Below, piece after piece: positions 8,853 to 17,965 of a DNA stretch of 38,498 nucleotides; the stretch's first letter is position 1; every line of letters starts with the position of its first letter. This DNA is from Pseudanabaena sp. Salubria-1 (GTDB lineage: Bacteria > Cyanobacteriota > Cyanobacteriia > Pseudanabaenales > Pseudanabaenaceae). The stretch is from assembly GCA_023336205.1 (NCBI GenBank), contig JALQCR010000058.1:1-38498 (forward strand), read 5' to 3'. Under the pieces are notes generated by a model. It saw nothing but the letters and a program-made list of their open reading frames with translations, had not been told where the DNA came from and did no database searches. The translations under genes and the position numbers were made by a program.

Positions 8853-9245
8853 ATGAAGTTATTGCTAGATACTCATATTTTCCTTTGGTTTATCAATGGT
8901 GATGCCAAACTAACTCCAAGCTTACGCGATCGCATTAGAGATCCTAATAACGATGTATATCTGAGTGTTGCCTCTATTTGGGAAGCAACGGTTAAATATC
9001 AGCTTGGCAAGCTACCTTTACCCGAATCTCCAGAAAAGTATTTACCCAATCAACGTATTCGCCATCAAATTGCAAGTTTGTCTATTGATGAAGGAAGCAT
9101 AGCAAAGCTGATTGACTTACCACCTATTCACCGAGATCCGTTTGATCGCATTCTCATCTGCCAAGCAATGCAGCATGATCTACCGATCGCTACTGTTGAT
9201 TCCATAATTTCTCAATATCCATCTATTCTGACTTTTAAAGATTAA
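8853..9245 (+). CDS. VapC-family PIN-domain toxin
   Basis: A 130-residue PIN-domain ribonuclease-type toxin. Conserved acidic residues visible are Asp6 in LLLDTHIFLW, Glu44 in SIWEATVKYQ, Asp95/Asp98 in HRDPFDRILICQA and Asp116 in LPIATVDSII. This is the complete acidic set that binds metal in VapC-like toxins, which cleave tRNA or rRNA. It follows the antitoxin with a 5-bp gap and ends 4 bp before the methyltransferase start. The pair is thus embedded inside the restriction-modification operon, where it could act as a stabiliser of the locus (inference). Confidence 0.85.
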   Translation: MKLLLDTHIFLWFINGDAKLTPSLRDRIRDPNNDVYLSVASIWEATVKYQLGKLPLPESPEKYLPNQRIRHQIASLSIDEGSIAKLIDLPPIHRDPFDRILICQAMQHDLPIATVDSIISQYPSILTFKD

Positions 9246-9249
9246 CCCC

Positions 9250-10453
9250 ATGCCTCCACGCAAGCCCAACAACCAGTCCAAAAAAGTCGAAACCATCAAA
9301 CATGAAGAGGCAAGGCGGCGCAACATTCCCACAGCCGAGCATCAGTCGGTAATGGCAGAAGACGAGAAAAGCCCGATCCGTGTTGCCTACGATCGCCGCA
9401 ATCGCGATCTCGATCCGCAGTTGGTATGGCGCGGCAAGGATGAACAGGACTGGTCAGATCTGGTTGTGTCGGCTCCACCGCTATACATTCAAGAAAAGGT
9501 ACATCCGAAGGCGATCGTTGACGATTTGCGCCGCCAAAGTCAGGAGCGATCGGAGGCAACTCAAGATACTCAGTTAGATTTGTTTGCTGATTTCAATGGG
9601 TTGCCCAAGGATGCGACGGCAACAGAATTTTATAAGCACGATGCGAACTGGACAAATCGCATGATTTTGGGGGATAGCCTTCAGGTGATGGCAAGCCTAG
9701 CTGAGCGTGAGGGTTTGCGCGGTAAGGTGCAATGTATCTATTTCGATCCACCCTATGGGATTAAGTTCAATTCTAATTTTCAATGGTCAACGACTAGCCG
9801 CGACGTGAAAGATGGGGATAAAAAGCAAATTACTCGCGAACCTGAACAGGTAAAAGCTTTTCGGGACACTTGGCGCGATGGGATTCATTCTTATTTGACT
9901 TATTTGCGCGATCGCTTGACGGTGGCGAGGGACTTGTTAACGGATAGTGGTTCTATTTTTGTACAGATTGGTGATGAGAATGTGCATCGGGTTAGAGGGG
10001 TGATGGATGAGGTGTTTGGGGATGAGAATTTTGTTAGCGAAATTATTTGTGCAAAGACATCATCCAGTAGTGAAGATATGTTATCTGGAGTAGCGGATTA
10101 CTTAATTTGGTATTCAAAGAAGAAATCAATGGCTAAATATAGACCTCTATTTAGTAAAAAGATAGCGGGAGAAACTGGTGGAACTGGTTATAGAAGAGTT
10201 GTTAACGATTTAGGTGAAACTAGACCAGCTACAGAATTCGAGTTAAAAGATCCATCATTAATTCCCAGTCAATGGAGGCTTTTTGCTTCTAGTGACCTAA
10301 CCTCACAACGACCTTCTCAAGGTACAGATTTGAAAGAATTTTATGTAAATGGTCAACGAATCACACCAAGTAAAGGTACTTTCAAAACTAATTTAATTGG
10401 ATTACAGAGAGTTAATAAAGCTCAAAGACTTATAGTGACATCTGGGAATAAAC
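9250..10453 (+). pseudogene. DNA methyltransferase (Mod), N-terminal fragment, disrupted
   Basis: The first 401 codons of a beta-class amino-methyltransferase, the likely partner of the Res gene at 5301. DPPY, the catalytic motif IV, is at about residues 166-169 (FDPPYGIKFNSN). The DSGSIFVQIGDENVHRVR and VFGDENF segments typical of type III-like Mod proteins follow. The frame runs into an ISL3 element at 10454. The last eight bases, GAATAAAC, are repeated at 13136-13143 as the target duplication. Translation now ends in the IS at 10488. The fragment keeps the catalytic motif but lacks motif I, which comes later in this class, so it should be inactive. Confidence 0.9.
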
Positions 10454-11353
10454 GGCTCAATCGTCTAAATGATGCTAAGGTAACATAAGATACAAAACAA
10501 CAAATATGCAGCCAATTCTAACCGAACTTTTAAATCTGCCAGGAATCGAAGTAGAAAACTACACAAAAGTAGCAGATCGATTAATTTTAGAGGTTGAAGC
10601 GAAAACGACAAAAGCAAAGTGTCCAAGATGCGGAGAAGAAAGTAATCATCTGCATCAAAATCGCTGGTATTTTGCAAGAGATTTAAGCATTAGTGGACAG
10701 GAAGTACTATTAAAAGTAAACCGTCGTCAATTCAAGTGTAAAAAATGTGAAAAGCCGTTCAGTGAAGAACTAGAATTTATAGGAAAGAGACGAAAACAAA
10801 CTAACAGATTTGCAGAGATGATAGTGCAGCAAGTATTGCATAGCGATATGCATAATGTAGGGAAGCAAAATGACTTAACAGATGAGGAAGTGTGGTCGAT
10901 GATAAAATACATTAGCGAAAAAAAACTTAGAATAGATTTAAAGCCATTAAAACGACTTGGGATTGATGAAATAGCATTACGAAAAGGACAAGGGGACTAC
11001 ATAGTAGTATTGGTAGATTTAGACAGAAAAATACCGATAGGATTTGTGCGATCACGGAAACAAGAAGAAATAAGGAAAGAGCTTGAGGGGTGGGGAAAAG
11101 AGGTGTTAGAGCAAATTATTGAGGTAAGTATGGATCTAAGTGGAAATTATAAAGGACTGATCAACAAACTAATACCAAAAGCAGAGGTAGTAGCCGACCG
11201 ATTCCATGTAACAAAGATAGTTCCTGAGGAACTAAAAACAGCACGAAATGACCTGCAAAAAGCAAATAAAGAAAACAAAAATGTAAACGAGAAAAAGAAA
11301 ATCGAAGAAGCACTTAAGCAGAGTAAGTATGCATTACTAAAGAACGAAAAAGA

Positions 11354-11487
11354 GGCTCTTCTGGGTTCATGGGGATAAGCACAGCTAATAGTAATCAGAA
11401 TCCTCTCGGAGCAACAGTTACAGCCCTACCATGTCGCCAATAATTGTATCGATACTGTACCATTTACCCCTCAAACCCAGATGAGCC
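11354..11487 (-). mobile_element. 134-bp ISL3-derived MITE, copy 1
   Basis: A short non-coding element inserted in the element A transposase, flanked by the exact 8-bp duplication GAAAAAGA (11346-11353 and 11488-11495). Its ends (GGCTCATCTGGGTTTGAGGG on the strand shown for copy 2, GGCTCTTCTGGGTTCATGGG at the other end) match the ends of the ISL3 element at 11818. The interior does not match that transposase gene. Base for base it is identical to the copy at 21493-21626, in opposite orientation. Confidence 0.93.
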
Positions 11488-11817
11488 GAAAAAGATTTAA
11501 CAGAGAAGCAAAAAATAAAATTAGAAGAAATTCGAGAAGTGGTACCATTGCTAGGGAAAATGCATCAGCAAAAAGAAGAGTTTAGAAGAGTCTTTGAAGA
11601 TGCTAAAAATTGGGGAGATGGCGCATCAAAATTACTCGACTGGATGGAGACAGCAAAGGAGACGTATAAGGATAGTGTTGGCACAATTTGTCGATGGTTT
11701 GGAGAAGTTACTAATTACTTTGAGAACCGCACTACTAATGGCGTTGTTGAGGGTATCAATAATAAGTTAAAGCTAATTAAACGATCTGGGTATGGCTTCA
11801 GGAATTTTGATAATTTT

Positions 11818-13063
11818 GGCTCTTCTGGGTTTGAGGGGATTAATGTATAATGAAGCACAAAGATAAGTGGTGACAGGTATGGACTTGTATCTAGATAGGT
11901 TGCTAAATTTACCCAACACAACCGTTGAAAGTTTTACGGAAGAAGAAAATAAAATCACCCTAAAGTTGAGATTTTTACAGGATGAAATTACTTGTCCGCA
12001 TTGTAATACGCATGGTGGAAAATTAAAACAAAATCGACCGATATTGATTCGAGATTTGTCAGTATTTGGGAAAATAGTTTATTTAAATACGCCGCGCCGC
12101 CAATTTTATTGTCAACATTGTCAAAGACATTTTACGGAAAAGTTACCCTTTGTAGACTGGGAAAGACGATACACACAAAGGTATGAGGAGTATGTTTATC
12201 AACGAGTACAAAGTGCGAGTGTGGAGCAAGTAAGTCGAGATGAATATTTGAGTTGGGATCAAATACAAGGGATTTTCAATCACCAATTTTCTCTAAAAAA
12301 AAAGATGATTGGAAAGAAGTAAAACGAGTGAGTATTGATGAAGTGAGTAAACGCAAAGGACATAAAGACTTTGTGACAGTCGTATCAAGTATTGACGCAG
12401 GAGCATTACTAGAAGTAATTGATAGTCATAAACAAGATGACATCATTGAAGTCCTGAAGCAGCAACCGATTGAGATAAGGGAAAAAGTAGAGGAGGTTAG
12501 CATTGATATGTGGGGAGGCTTTCCCAAAGTTGTCAAAGAAGTATTTCCAAATGCGAAAATTGTCATCGACAGATTTCATGTTATGCAGCCACTAATCAAA
12601 GAGTTAAATCAACTGCGTCAAAAAGCTAAAATCAAGATTAAAGGTAGTCGATTTATTCTACTAAAGAACAAGGTAGACTTAACAGAAGAAGAAAAAGTGA
12701 AGTTAGAAAATGTCTTGAAATGTTCTAAACGCTTGCGACTAGCTTATAATCTCAAAGAAGACTTTAGAAGTATTTTTGAGACTTGTAAAACTCCTGAAGA
12801 GGGTCAGAAACAATTAAAAGAATGGCTTCAAAAAGCTAAAGCTGTTTATGGCGCAGTTTTGGAAACCATTCGTAATCATCTTGATAATATTTGTAACTAC
12901 TTTTTAAATCGTACATCTAGTGGTGTGATGGAGGGACTTAATAATCGTATTAAATTAATTAAACGACAGGCTTATGGTTTTTTAAATTTTTTAAATTTTC
13001 GTTCTAGATTATTAGCTTGTCTTTCTCATTAGATTTACTTATCCCCTTAAACCCAGAAGACCC
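11818..13063 (+). mobile_element. ISL3-family IS (element B), copy 1
   Basis: A 1246-bp element with inverted repeats GGCTCTTCTGGGTTTGAGGG (left) and complement of GGGTCTTCTGGGTTTAAGGG (right). It is flanked by the exact 8-bp duplication ATAATTTT (11810-11817 and 13064-13071). It sits near the 3' end of the element A transposase gene. Two more full-length copies lie at 20162-21407 and, inverted, at 22281-23526. The encoded protein fragments of all three are identical, indicating very recent transposition. Confidence 0.95.
11879..13032 (+). CDS. ISL3 transposase (element B copy 1), two frames joined by -1 shift
   Basis: Frame 1 runs to a TAA at 12320-12322; the rest of the protein is in the -1 frame to 13032. 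The switch falls in nine A residues at 12295-12303 read CTA AAA AAA AAG. That places a classic A-AAA-AAG slippery heptamer at 12298-12304. Joined there, the product is 384 residues: zinc ribbon (CPHCNTHGG, CQHCQRHF), then DDE motifs RVSIDEVSKRKGHKDF, VSIDMWGGFP with IDRFHV, and SSGVMEGLNNRIKLIKRQ. ATG 11879 is preferred over the GTG at 11867 because the family N-terminus MDLYLDRLLNLP begins there. All three copies in the window share this arrangement. Confidence 0.85.
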
Positions 13064-13143
13064 ATAATTTTAAGTTGCGATCTCTAATTTGTTGGCATTT
13101 AGATATTGGTCGAGCATAGTTTGAACGATAGAGCCGAATAAAC

Positions 13144-13544
13144 CAGCATATCGAAGATTTATTGATGATTTTCCAGTATTTGCTCAAAATAATATCTGGA
13201 ATGATACTCTTGGGCAAAATCAATTTGGCGGAGAAAAAATTTATGTGGTGCAAACATCGCTAACAATTAGCCAACGCTGCATCCTGATGACCACCGACCC
13301 AGGCGATCTAGTCCTAGATCCCACCTGTGGCTCAGGAACTACAGCCTATGTTGCTGAACAATGGGGAAGACGTTGGATCACCATTGACACCTCTCGCGTA
13401 GCCCTAGCCCTAGCCAGAGCAAGAATCATGGGCGCACGTTACCCCTATTACCTATTAGCCGACAGTCCCGAAGGTCAGCAAAAAGAAGCAGCAATTACTC
13501 GTACAATGCCATCCGACAGCCCCACCCGTGGCAACATCCGCTTA
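13144..13544 (+). pseudogene. DNA methyltransferase (Mod), central fragment
   Basis: Continues the reading frame broken at 10453, about residues 402-535. It opens with PAYRRFIDDFPVFAQNNIWN, then GEKIYVVQTS and LDPTCGSGTTAYVA. The last is motif I, which binds S-adenosylmethionine; its position after the DPPY motif defines the beta class. No start codon is expected. The fragment ends at the TTA that is duplicated beyond the ISAzo13 element (13542-13544 and 16106-16108). Confidence 0.9.
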
Positions 13545-14443
13545 GGGACTTGCGAAGAAATAAGATACCAAAGATTATAATAAAATTCTTGTTTTCAATT
13601 TATATAGGACTAAGAGAGTGATTTTCAGCGATGAAATCAAAGCCACAGTTAAAGATGCAGCACAAAAACTAACAGGCTATCGTAAACGAGACTTCATGGC
13701 TAAGGTTGCCGAGGATTACTTTGCAGGATCGGCGCGTAAAGCCGAAACAGTTTTTGGATGGAGTCGGAAAAGCGTGCAACTAGGACTGCATGAACGGCGC
13801 ACAGGGCTAAGATGTCTTGATAATTATGGGGCAAGAGGAAGACACAAAAGCGAAGTAATGTTGCCGAATTTAACAGAAGATATAAGCGCAATGGTGGATA
13901 TGAAATCTCAAGCAGATCCCAAATTTCAATCGACATTTTTGTATGCGCGGGTCAGTGCCAGAGCCGTAAGAGAGGAGTTGGTGAAAACAAAGGGATACGA
14001 TGAAGCCAAGTTACCATCAAGGGAAACGATTGGTGCAGTGCTAAATCGGATGGGATATCGCCTAAAAAAACACAAAAGACAAAACCCTTAAAAAAGATTC
14101 CTGAAACCGATGCAATTTTTGCGAATGTGTTTGAGCAAAACCAAACATCAGCAGATAATCCAAGGTCTTTGCGAATTTCGATTGATAGCAAAGCAAAAGT
14201 GAAGATTGGTAATCTTTCACGGGGTGGCAAAGCCCGCACGTTAGAACCCCAAAAAGCTGACGATCATGATACCGAATGGTCATCAGTTTTAGTTCCCTTT
14301 GGTATCCTCAATACCAATAATGACCAATTGGCAATCTATATGGGGCAGTCTGCGGAAACCAGCGATTTTATCGTTGATTGCTTGAGCGATTGGTGGCAAA
14401 AGAATCAATTACTATCTTCAGACTTTGACGAATGGATGATTAA

Positions 14444-15701
14444 CTGAGATCTTGCACCATTCAAGAAAAGGGGTTGCAGAAAGAGCAGAAATGTGAAAAA
14501 AAGGGCGTAGTAGTAAATTAAATAACGAGCATGGAAAGCATCGTTAAGCACGCCCAAGGGCTAGTGTATAGTCTTCTGTGTTTGATGCCAAGTGTGTATC
14601 AAACAGCAAGTCTCAATGCAATACTAGGACTATTTCTCGAAGCACAAAGGCATCCTTATCCAGAACATACACAGATAAAATCAGCGAGTGCACTCAGCCG
14701 ATTTCTCAATCACTATAACTGGTCAACGAGAGCAGTAATTCGGTCAACACGGCAGGCTATTTTGGGACAAATCGCCAAGCATCGCCCATCGAAACAAGTG
14801 CCATTAAAGATACTGATAGACTTGACTACCCTAGAAAAAAGCGGCAAGTTTTTACATTTGAGCAATCCCACCCAAAACGAACCAGACCCATGGGTGAGAA
14901 TACTAAACGGAAAGCGAGGACTACATCTGGTTGTACTGTATCTGGTCTATGGAGAGTGGCGCGTACCATGGAGTTTTAGAGTATGGCGCGGCAAAGGATA
15001 CCCCAGTCCCTCTGACTTAGCTTGTAAGTTATTGGGGACAGTACCCAAGCAACTAACCCAAGGCAAGACTGTGATTGTCCTTGCTGATACTGAGTTTAGT
15101 ACGGTGAAGTTTTTCAATACTGTCCGCGCCAAGACTTGGCGCATCGTTGTCGGTGTACGCAACAATCGTAAACTTCAAGATGGCCGTACAGTCAAACAAC
15201 TTTATCGTCATGGCAAACGTGGACAACAAATTTTGCTAGAAGGGCTAACTCAGCCTTTGACGATCTCTTGGTTTTGGCTCAAAAGAGCTGATAGTAAACG
15301 GGAGTTACGCTTTGTTGTCTCTTCTCATCCTTATTCTGGTGCTTATCTGGTGATGTTAGGTCGTAAGCGTTGGGCGATTGAGGGATTCTTCAAAACCATC
15401 AAACATCGCTTTGGTTTGCATTGTTTTGGGCAATCTACAAAACTTGGTGTTTATCGTTGGCTTATCCTCTCTCTGCTTGCTTATCTTTTGGCCCATTGGA
15501 TTGATCAATGGTCGAGTCCTCCTGTCTTGGACTGGAAAGCTACCTGTGATTTGACACTTTCCGTTTTATTTCCTTCTGTCCTTTGGTTGAAACTTCTTAG
15601 GTATCTCCAAATTAGTGCCGATATTGCTGCTCGTCATGGGTTTGAAATTATTCTCAAACCCATTCCTACTTAACTCTTTCAGGAATGGTGCAAGATCTCA
15701 G
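14444..15701 (+). mobile_element. IS4/IS701-like IS (element D) nested in element C
   Basis: A 1258-bp element with near-identical ends: CTGAGATCTTGCACCATTC at the left and its complement GAATGGTGCAAGATCTCAG at the right. It is bracketed by TTAA (14440-14443 and 15702-15705). Joining 14443 to 15706 restores the ISAzo13 transposase frame. It carries one intact transposase gene. The 4-bp duplication of YTAR type suggests the IS701 branch of the IS4 superfamily. Confidence 0.88.
14531..15673 (+). CDS. IS4/IS701-like DDE transposase
   Basis: A 380-residue transposase with an uninterrupted frame, probably functional. DDE candidates: Asp in KILIDLTTLEKSG (near residue 98), Asp in VIVLADTEFSTVKF (near 183) and Glu in RKRWAIEGFFKTIKHRFGLH (near 282). 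The last motif is the Y/W-rich E region typical of the IS4 superfamily. The N-terminus LVYSLLCLMPSVYQTASLNA is shared by many cyanobacterial transposases of this type. It is the only gene of its element. Assignment to IS701 versus another IS4 branch is less certain than the superfamily. Confidence 0.85.
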   Translation: MESIVKHAQGLVYSLLCLMPSVYQTASLNAILGLFLEAQRHPYPEHTQIKSASALSRFLNHYNWSTRAVIRSTRQAILGQIAKHRPSKQVPLKILIDLTTLEKSGKFLHLSNPTQNEPDPWVRILNGKRGLHLVVLYLVYGEWRVPWSFRVWRGKGYPSPSDLACKLLGTVPKQLTQGKTVIVLADTEFSTVKFFNTVRAKTWRIVVGVRNNRKLQDGRTVKQLYRHGKRGQQILLEGLTQPLTISWFWLKRADSKRELRFVVSSHPYSGAYLVMLGRKRWAIEGFFKTIKHRFGLHCFGQSTKLGVYRWLILSLLAYLLAHWIDQWSSPPVLDWKATCDLTLSVLFPSVLWLKLLRYLQISADIAARHGFEIILKPIPT

Positions 15702-16108
15702 TTAACCTTGATAGCGGTTCGGCAACCCGTAGTGATCGCACTCAATTTATCAAACGCATGGTTGAGTTATCCAAGAAGATTGACTTGAAAATTCGTCTGG
15801 TTTACTATCCGCCTTATCACAGTAAATATAATTCTGTTGAACGCTGTTGGGCTGCCCTAGAAAATTATTGGAATGGTACGATTCTGGATTCTGTTGATGC
15901 GGTTGTAGAATGGGCTAGTAACATGACGTGGAAAGGGATTTCACCAATTGTTCATTTAGTTGAAACAACCTATGCAAAGGGCGTAAAAGTTCTACCACAA
16001 GACTTGAAACAGTATTTCCCATCTTGGCAACGTTCTGATACTTTACCCAAATGGGATATAACCATTGTTCCTTATTGACTGGTATCTTATTTCCTCGCAA
16101 GCCCCTTA

Positions 16109-17314
16109 GGTTTTGTGTACGATCGCGTTCCCCACATTACGCTCAAATCCATTGCCAACAATACCGAAATCGATACCATTTGGGAGTCATACCAAACCAA
16201 GCTTGAACCATTGCGAGAGGCATTGAACAAAGAACTAAGCAAATCTTGGGAAGAGTGGGAAATACCCCGTGAAGCTGAATCGAAATGGTCGGACAAAGCC
16301 AAACAATTGCATGGTGATTGGTGGAAAAATCGCATTGCTAGACAAAAAGAAATTGATGCGTCCATTGCTGCTAAAGCCGATCAAGAATTTCTCTATGACA
16401 AACCCTATGAAGATAAAAACACGGTGCGGGTAGCTGGCCCATTCACTGTAGAAAGTTTGTCACCTCACAGAGTACTAGCAGTTGGTGAAAATGATGACCT
16501 CATCGATCCTGATGCAAAGTGCGATCGCGACAATGGCGAAATCGACTTTGTAAATGTGATTCTGGAAAACCTCAAAACCTCTGGTGTGCAACAAGCCCAC
16601 AAAGAAGACAAGATCAATTTCACATCGCTTGTCCCCTTTCCTAGTCAATACATTTGTGCAGAAGGTCGTTATATCGAAGGGGAAAACGACAAAGAAAAAC
16701 GCGCAGGTATTTTCATCGGTTCTGAATTTGGCACAGTATCTCGTCCCGATCTAGTTGCCGCCGCTAGAGAATCTGGTGACATTGGTTTTGATGTCCTGAT
16801 TGCCTGTGCCTTTAACTATGACGCTCACTCAGCCGAATTTAACAAACTAGGTCGTATCCCCATCCTAAAGGCAAGGATGAACGCCGATCTACACATGGCA
16901 AATGACCTCAAGAATACAGGCGCAGGAAACTTATTTGTCATCTTTGGAGAGCCTGATATTGATATCAATAGCCTTGACGATGGCAACTTACAGGTCAAGA
17001 TTCACGGTGTCGATGTCTTTCATCCCCAGTCTGGTGAAGTCAGGTCTAGCAATGCCGATGAAATCGCCTGTTGGTTCATTGACACCGACTACAACGAAGA
17101 AAGCTTCTTTGTCCGTCATGCCTATTTCTTAGGTGCGAGTGACCCATACAAGTCACTCAAAACCACACTCAAAGCAGAGATTGACGAAGAAGCATGGTCA
17201 AGTCTTTACAGCGATACATCCAGACCTTTTGCTAAGCCGAAGTCTGGACGCATTGCGGTTAAGGTGATCAATCACTTGGGCGATGAAGTGATGAAAGTGT
17301 TTAGTGTTGGTTAA
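16109..17314 (+). pseudogene. DNA methyltransferase (Mod), C-terminal fragment
   Basis: Continues the frame broken at 13544: restored sequence NIRLGFVYDRVPHITLKSIA joins the central and C-terminal parts. It holds about 400 residues (537-936), including the DKPYEDKNTVRVAGPFTVE segment common in the C-terminal part of these methyltransferases. The three pieces (1204, 401 and 1206 bp) add up to exactly 937 codons with stop, so no base besides the insertions is lost. An internal ATG could make a C-terminal polypeptide, but without the catalytic motifs it would not methylate DNA. Confidence 0.88.
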
Positions 17315-17357
17315 ACTTAGACAAAACCCATCTATTTGATATCGGAGTATCGAAATT

Positions 17358-17588
17358 ATGCGTAAACAAATTGTTGAATATACATCGCCTTTAGATGCTT
17401 TAGTGGCGATCGCAAAACAGCTAAACATCTATGAAATCAAGTATCAAATGGATTCAGAAGAATTCTTTACTAAATATACTCAAGGCGAAACTTCAGATGA
17501 TGAAGATTTTATCGAATGGTCAGGCAATTACCAACATTATTTAGCGATCCATCATGATTTAGAGAGCAGGCTCAAAAATGTCGCCTAA
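17358..17588 (+). CDS. Small acidic partner of TumE-like toxin
   Basis: A 76-residue protein starting at ATG 17358 after CGGAG. It overlaps the start of the following TumE-like gene by 11 bp, which implies translational coupling. Residues 1-35 are predicted helical; the middle TQGETSDDEDFIEWS is strongly acidic. It resembles no DNA-binding domain that I recognise, unlike the HTH antitoxin described for TumE. Position, size and overlap make it the probable antitoxin (inference). Confidence 0.65.
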   Translation: MRKQIVEYTSPLDALVAIAKQLNIYEIKYQMDSEEFFTKYTQGETSDDEDFIEWSGNYQHYLAIHHDLESRLKNVA

Positions 17589-17961
17589 AATCCTTCAAGA
17601 CTATTTCGATGAAATTGATCAACTCCTACGCAACTCCGCCAATATATACGTTGAAGAATTTAAAGTCAGTTCTTTAACATCTGAAAGAGCTAATCTACGT
17701 TTGAAAGTTCGTTTTGCTTTCAAATATTTACTAGCAGTTAGTGAAATTATTGTTGTTGTAGATAACCAAATCGAATACATCGATTATCGCTATCACTTTC
17801 AAGATGCACAAAATAATTTAATTTTTCGTTATGACAGTACACCACACTTTCCTAAACTGCCTAGCTTCCCACATCACAAGCATCTCCCCGATCAAGTAAT
17901 CGCTTGCAAAAAGCCATACATAGCTGAAGTTCTAAAGGAAGTAATGGAACTATTGGAATAA
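17578..17961 (+). CDS. TumE-like (DUF6516) toxin
   Basis: A 127-residue protein with the DUF6516/TumE pattern: a beta-rich N-terminal half (VEEFKVSSLTSERANLRLKV), then IEYIDYRYHFQDAQNNLIFR and the conserved aromatic/histidine cluster YDSTPHFPKLPSFPHHKHLP. Family members are toxins of type II-like systems; the target in the cell is not settled. The gene overlaps its small upstream partner by 11 bp and ends 4 bp before the RelE-UvrD fusion gene, so all three are likely one transcript downstream of the methyltransferase. Confidence 0.8.
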   Translation: MSPKILQDYFDEIDQLLRNSANIYVEEFKVSSLTSERANLRLKVRFAFKYLLAVSEIIVVVDNQIEYIDYRYHFQDAQNNLIFRYDSTPHFPKLPSFPHHKHLPDQVIACKKPYIAEVLKEVMELLE

Positions 17962-17965
17962 AACT

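Larger units (their letters stand above)
10506..13119 (+). pseudogene. ISL3 transposase of element A, broken in three pieces
   Basis: Pieces 10506-11353, 11496-11817 and 13072-13119 join to exactly 406 codons with no frame change. The N-terminal zinc ribbon has two CxxC pairs (CPRCGEES, CKKCEKPF). The DDE motifs are visible as LGIDEIALRKGQGDY, VSMDLSGNYKG with ADRFHV, and NGVVEGINNKLKLIKRSGYG. The restored C-terminus NFKLRSLICWHLDIGRA is the usual ISL3 ending. As it stands, the first piece stops inside the MITE after a few foreign residues. It is not functional unless the insertions excise. Confidence 0.9.
10454..13135 (+). mobile_element. ISL3-family IS (element A), itself broken by a MITE and a second ISL3 IS
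   Basis: Ends are imperfect inverted repeats: GGCTCAATCGTCTAAATGAT at the left and the complement of GGCTCTATCGTTCAAACTAT at the right. An exact 8-bp target duplication GAATAAAC (10446-10453 and 13136-13143) brackets it, as known for ISL3 elements. Removing the 134-bp MITE at 11354, the 1246-bp IS at 11818 and their 8-bp duplications leaves a 1286-bp element with one transposase gene. It inserted into the methyltransferase gene first and later received the two secondary insertions. Confidence 0.93.
13618..16078 (+). pseudogene. ISAzo13-family transposase, frameshifted and interrupted
   Basis: Starts at a GTG (13618) preceded by AAGAGA. The first part reads to a stop at 14091. The family sequence continues in the -1 frame from the seven A residues at 14064-14070 (read CTA AAA AAA CAC). 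It then runs through KTQKTKPLKKIPETDAIFAN to 14443, where element D interrupts it. After 15706 it resumes with LDSGSATRSDRTQF, then YYPPYHSKYNSVERCWAALE and the end at 16078. The joined pieces plus the one-base shift give exactly 400 codons. The catalytic glutamate region (YNSVERCW) is present. The A7 run may be a programmed slip or a mutation; a single copy cannot decide. Confidence 0.85.
13545..16105 (+). mobile_element. ISAzo13-family IS (element C), carrying a nested IS
   Basis: Imperfect terminal inverted repeats: GGGACTTGCGAAGAAATAAG on the left and the complement of GGGGCTTGCGAGGAAATAAG on the right, both continuing ATACCA. The flanks carry a 3-bp TTA duplication (13542-13544 and 16106-16108), in the short range known for this family. 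Without the nested 1258-bp element at 14444 and its TTAA duplication, it is about 1.3 kb. It is the second, independent insertion in the methyltransferase gene. Confidence 0.88.

Noticed and set aside
13245..13580. Independent small methyltransferase gene
   Set aside because: The frame begins in the middle of a methyltransferase and matches the continuation of the 9250 gene after removing element A; it is a fragment, not a separate gene.
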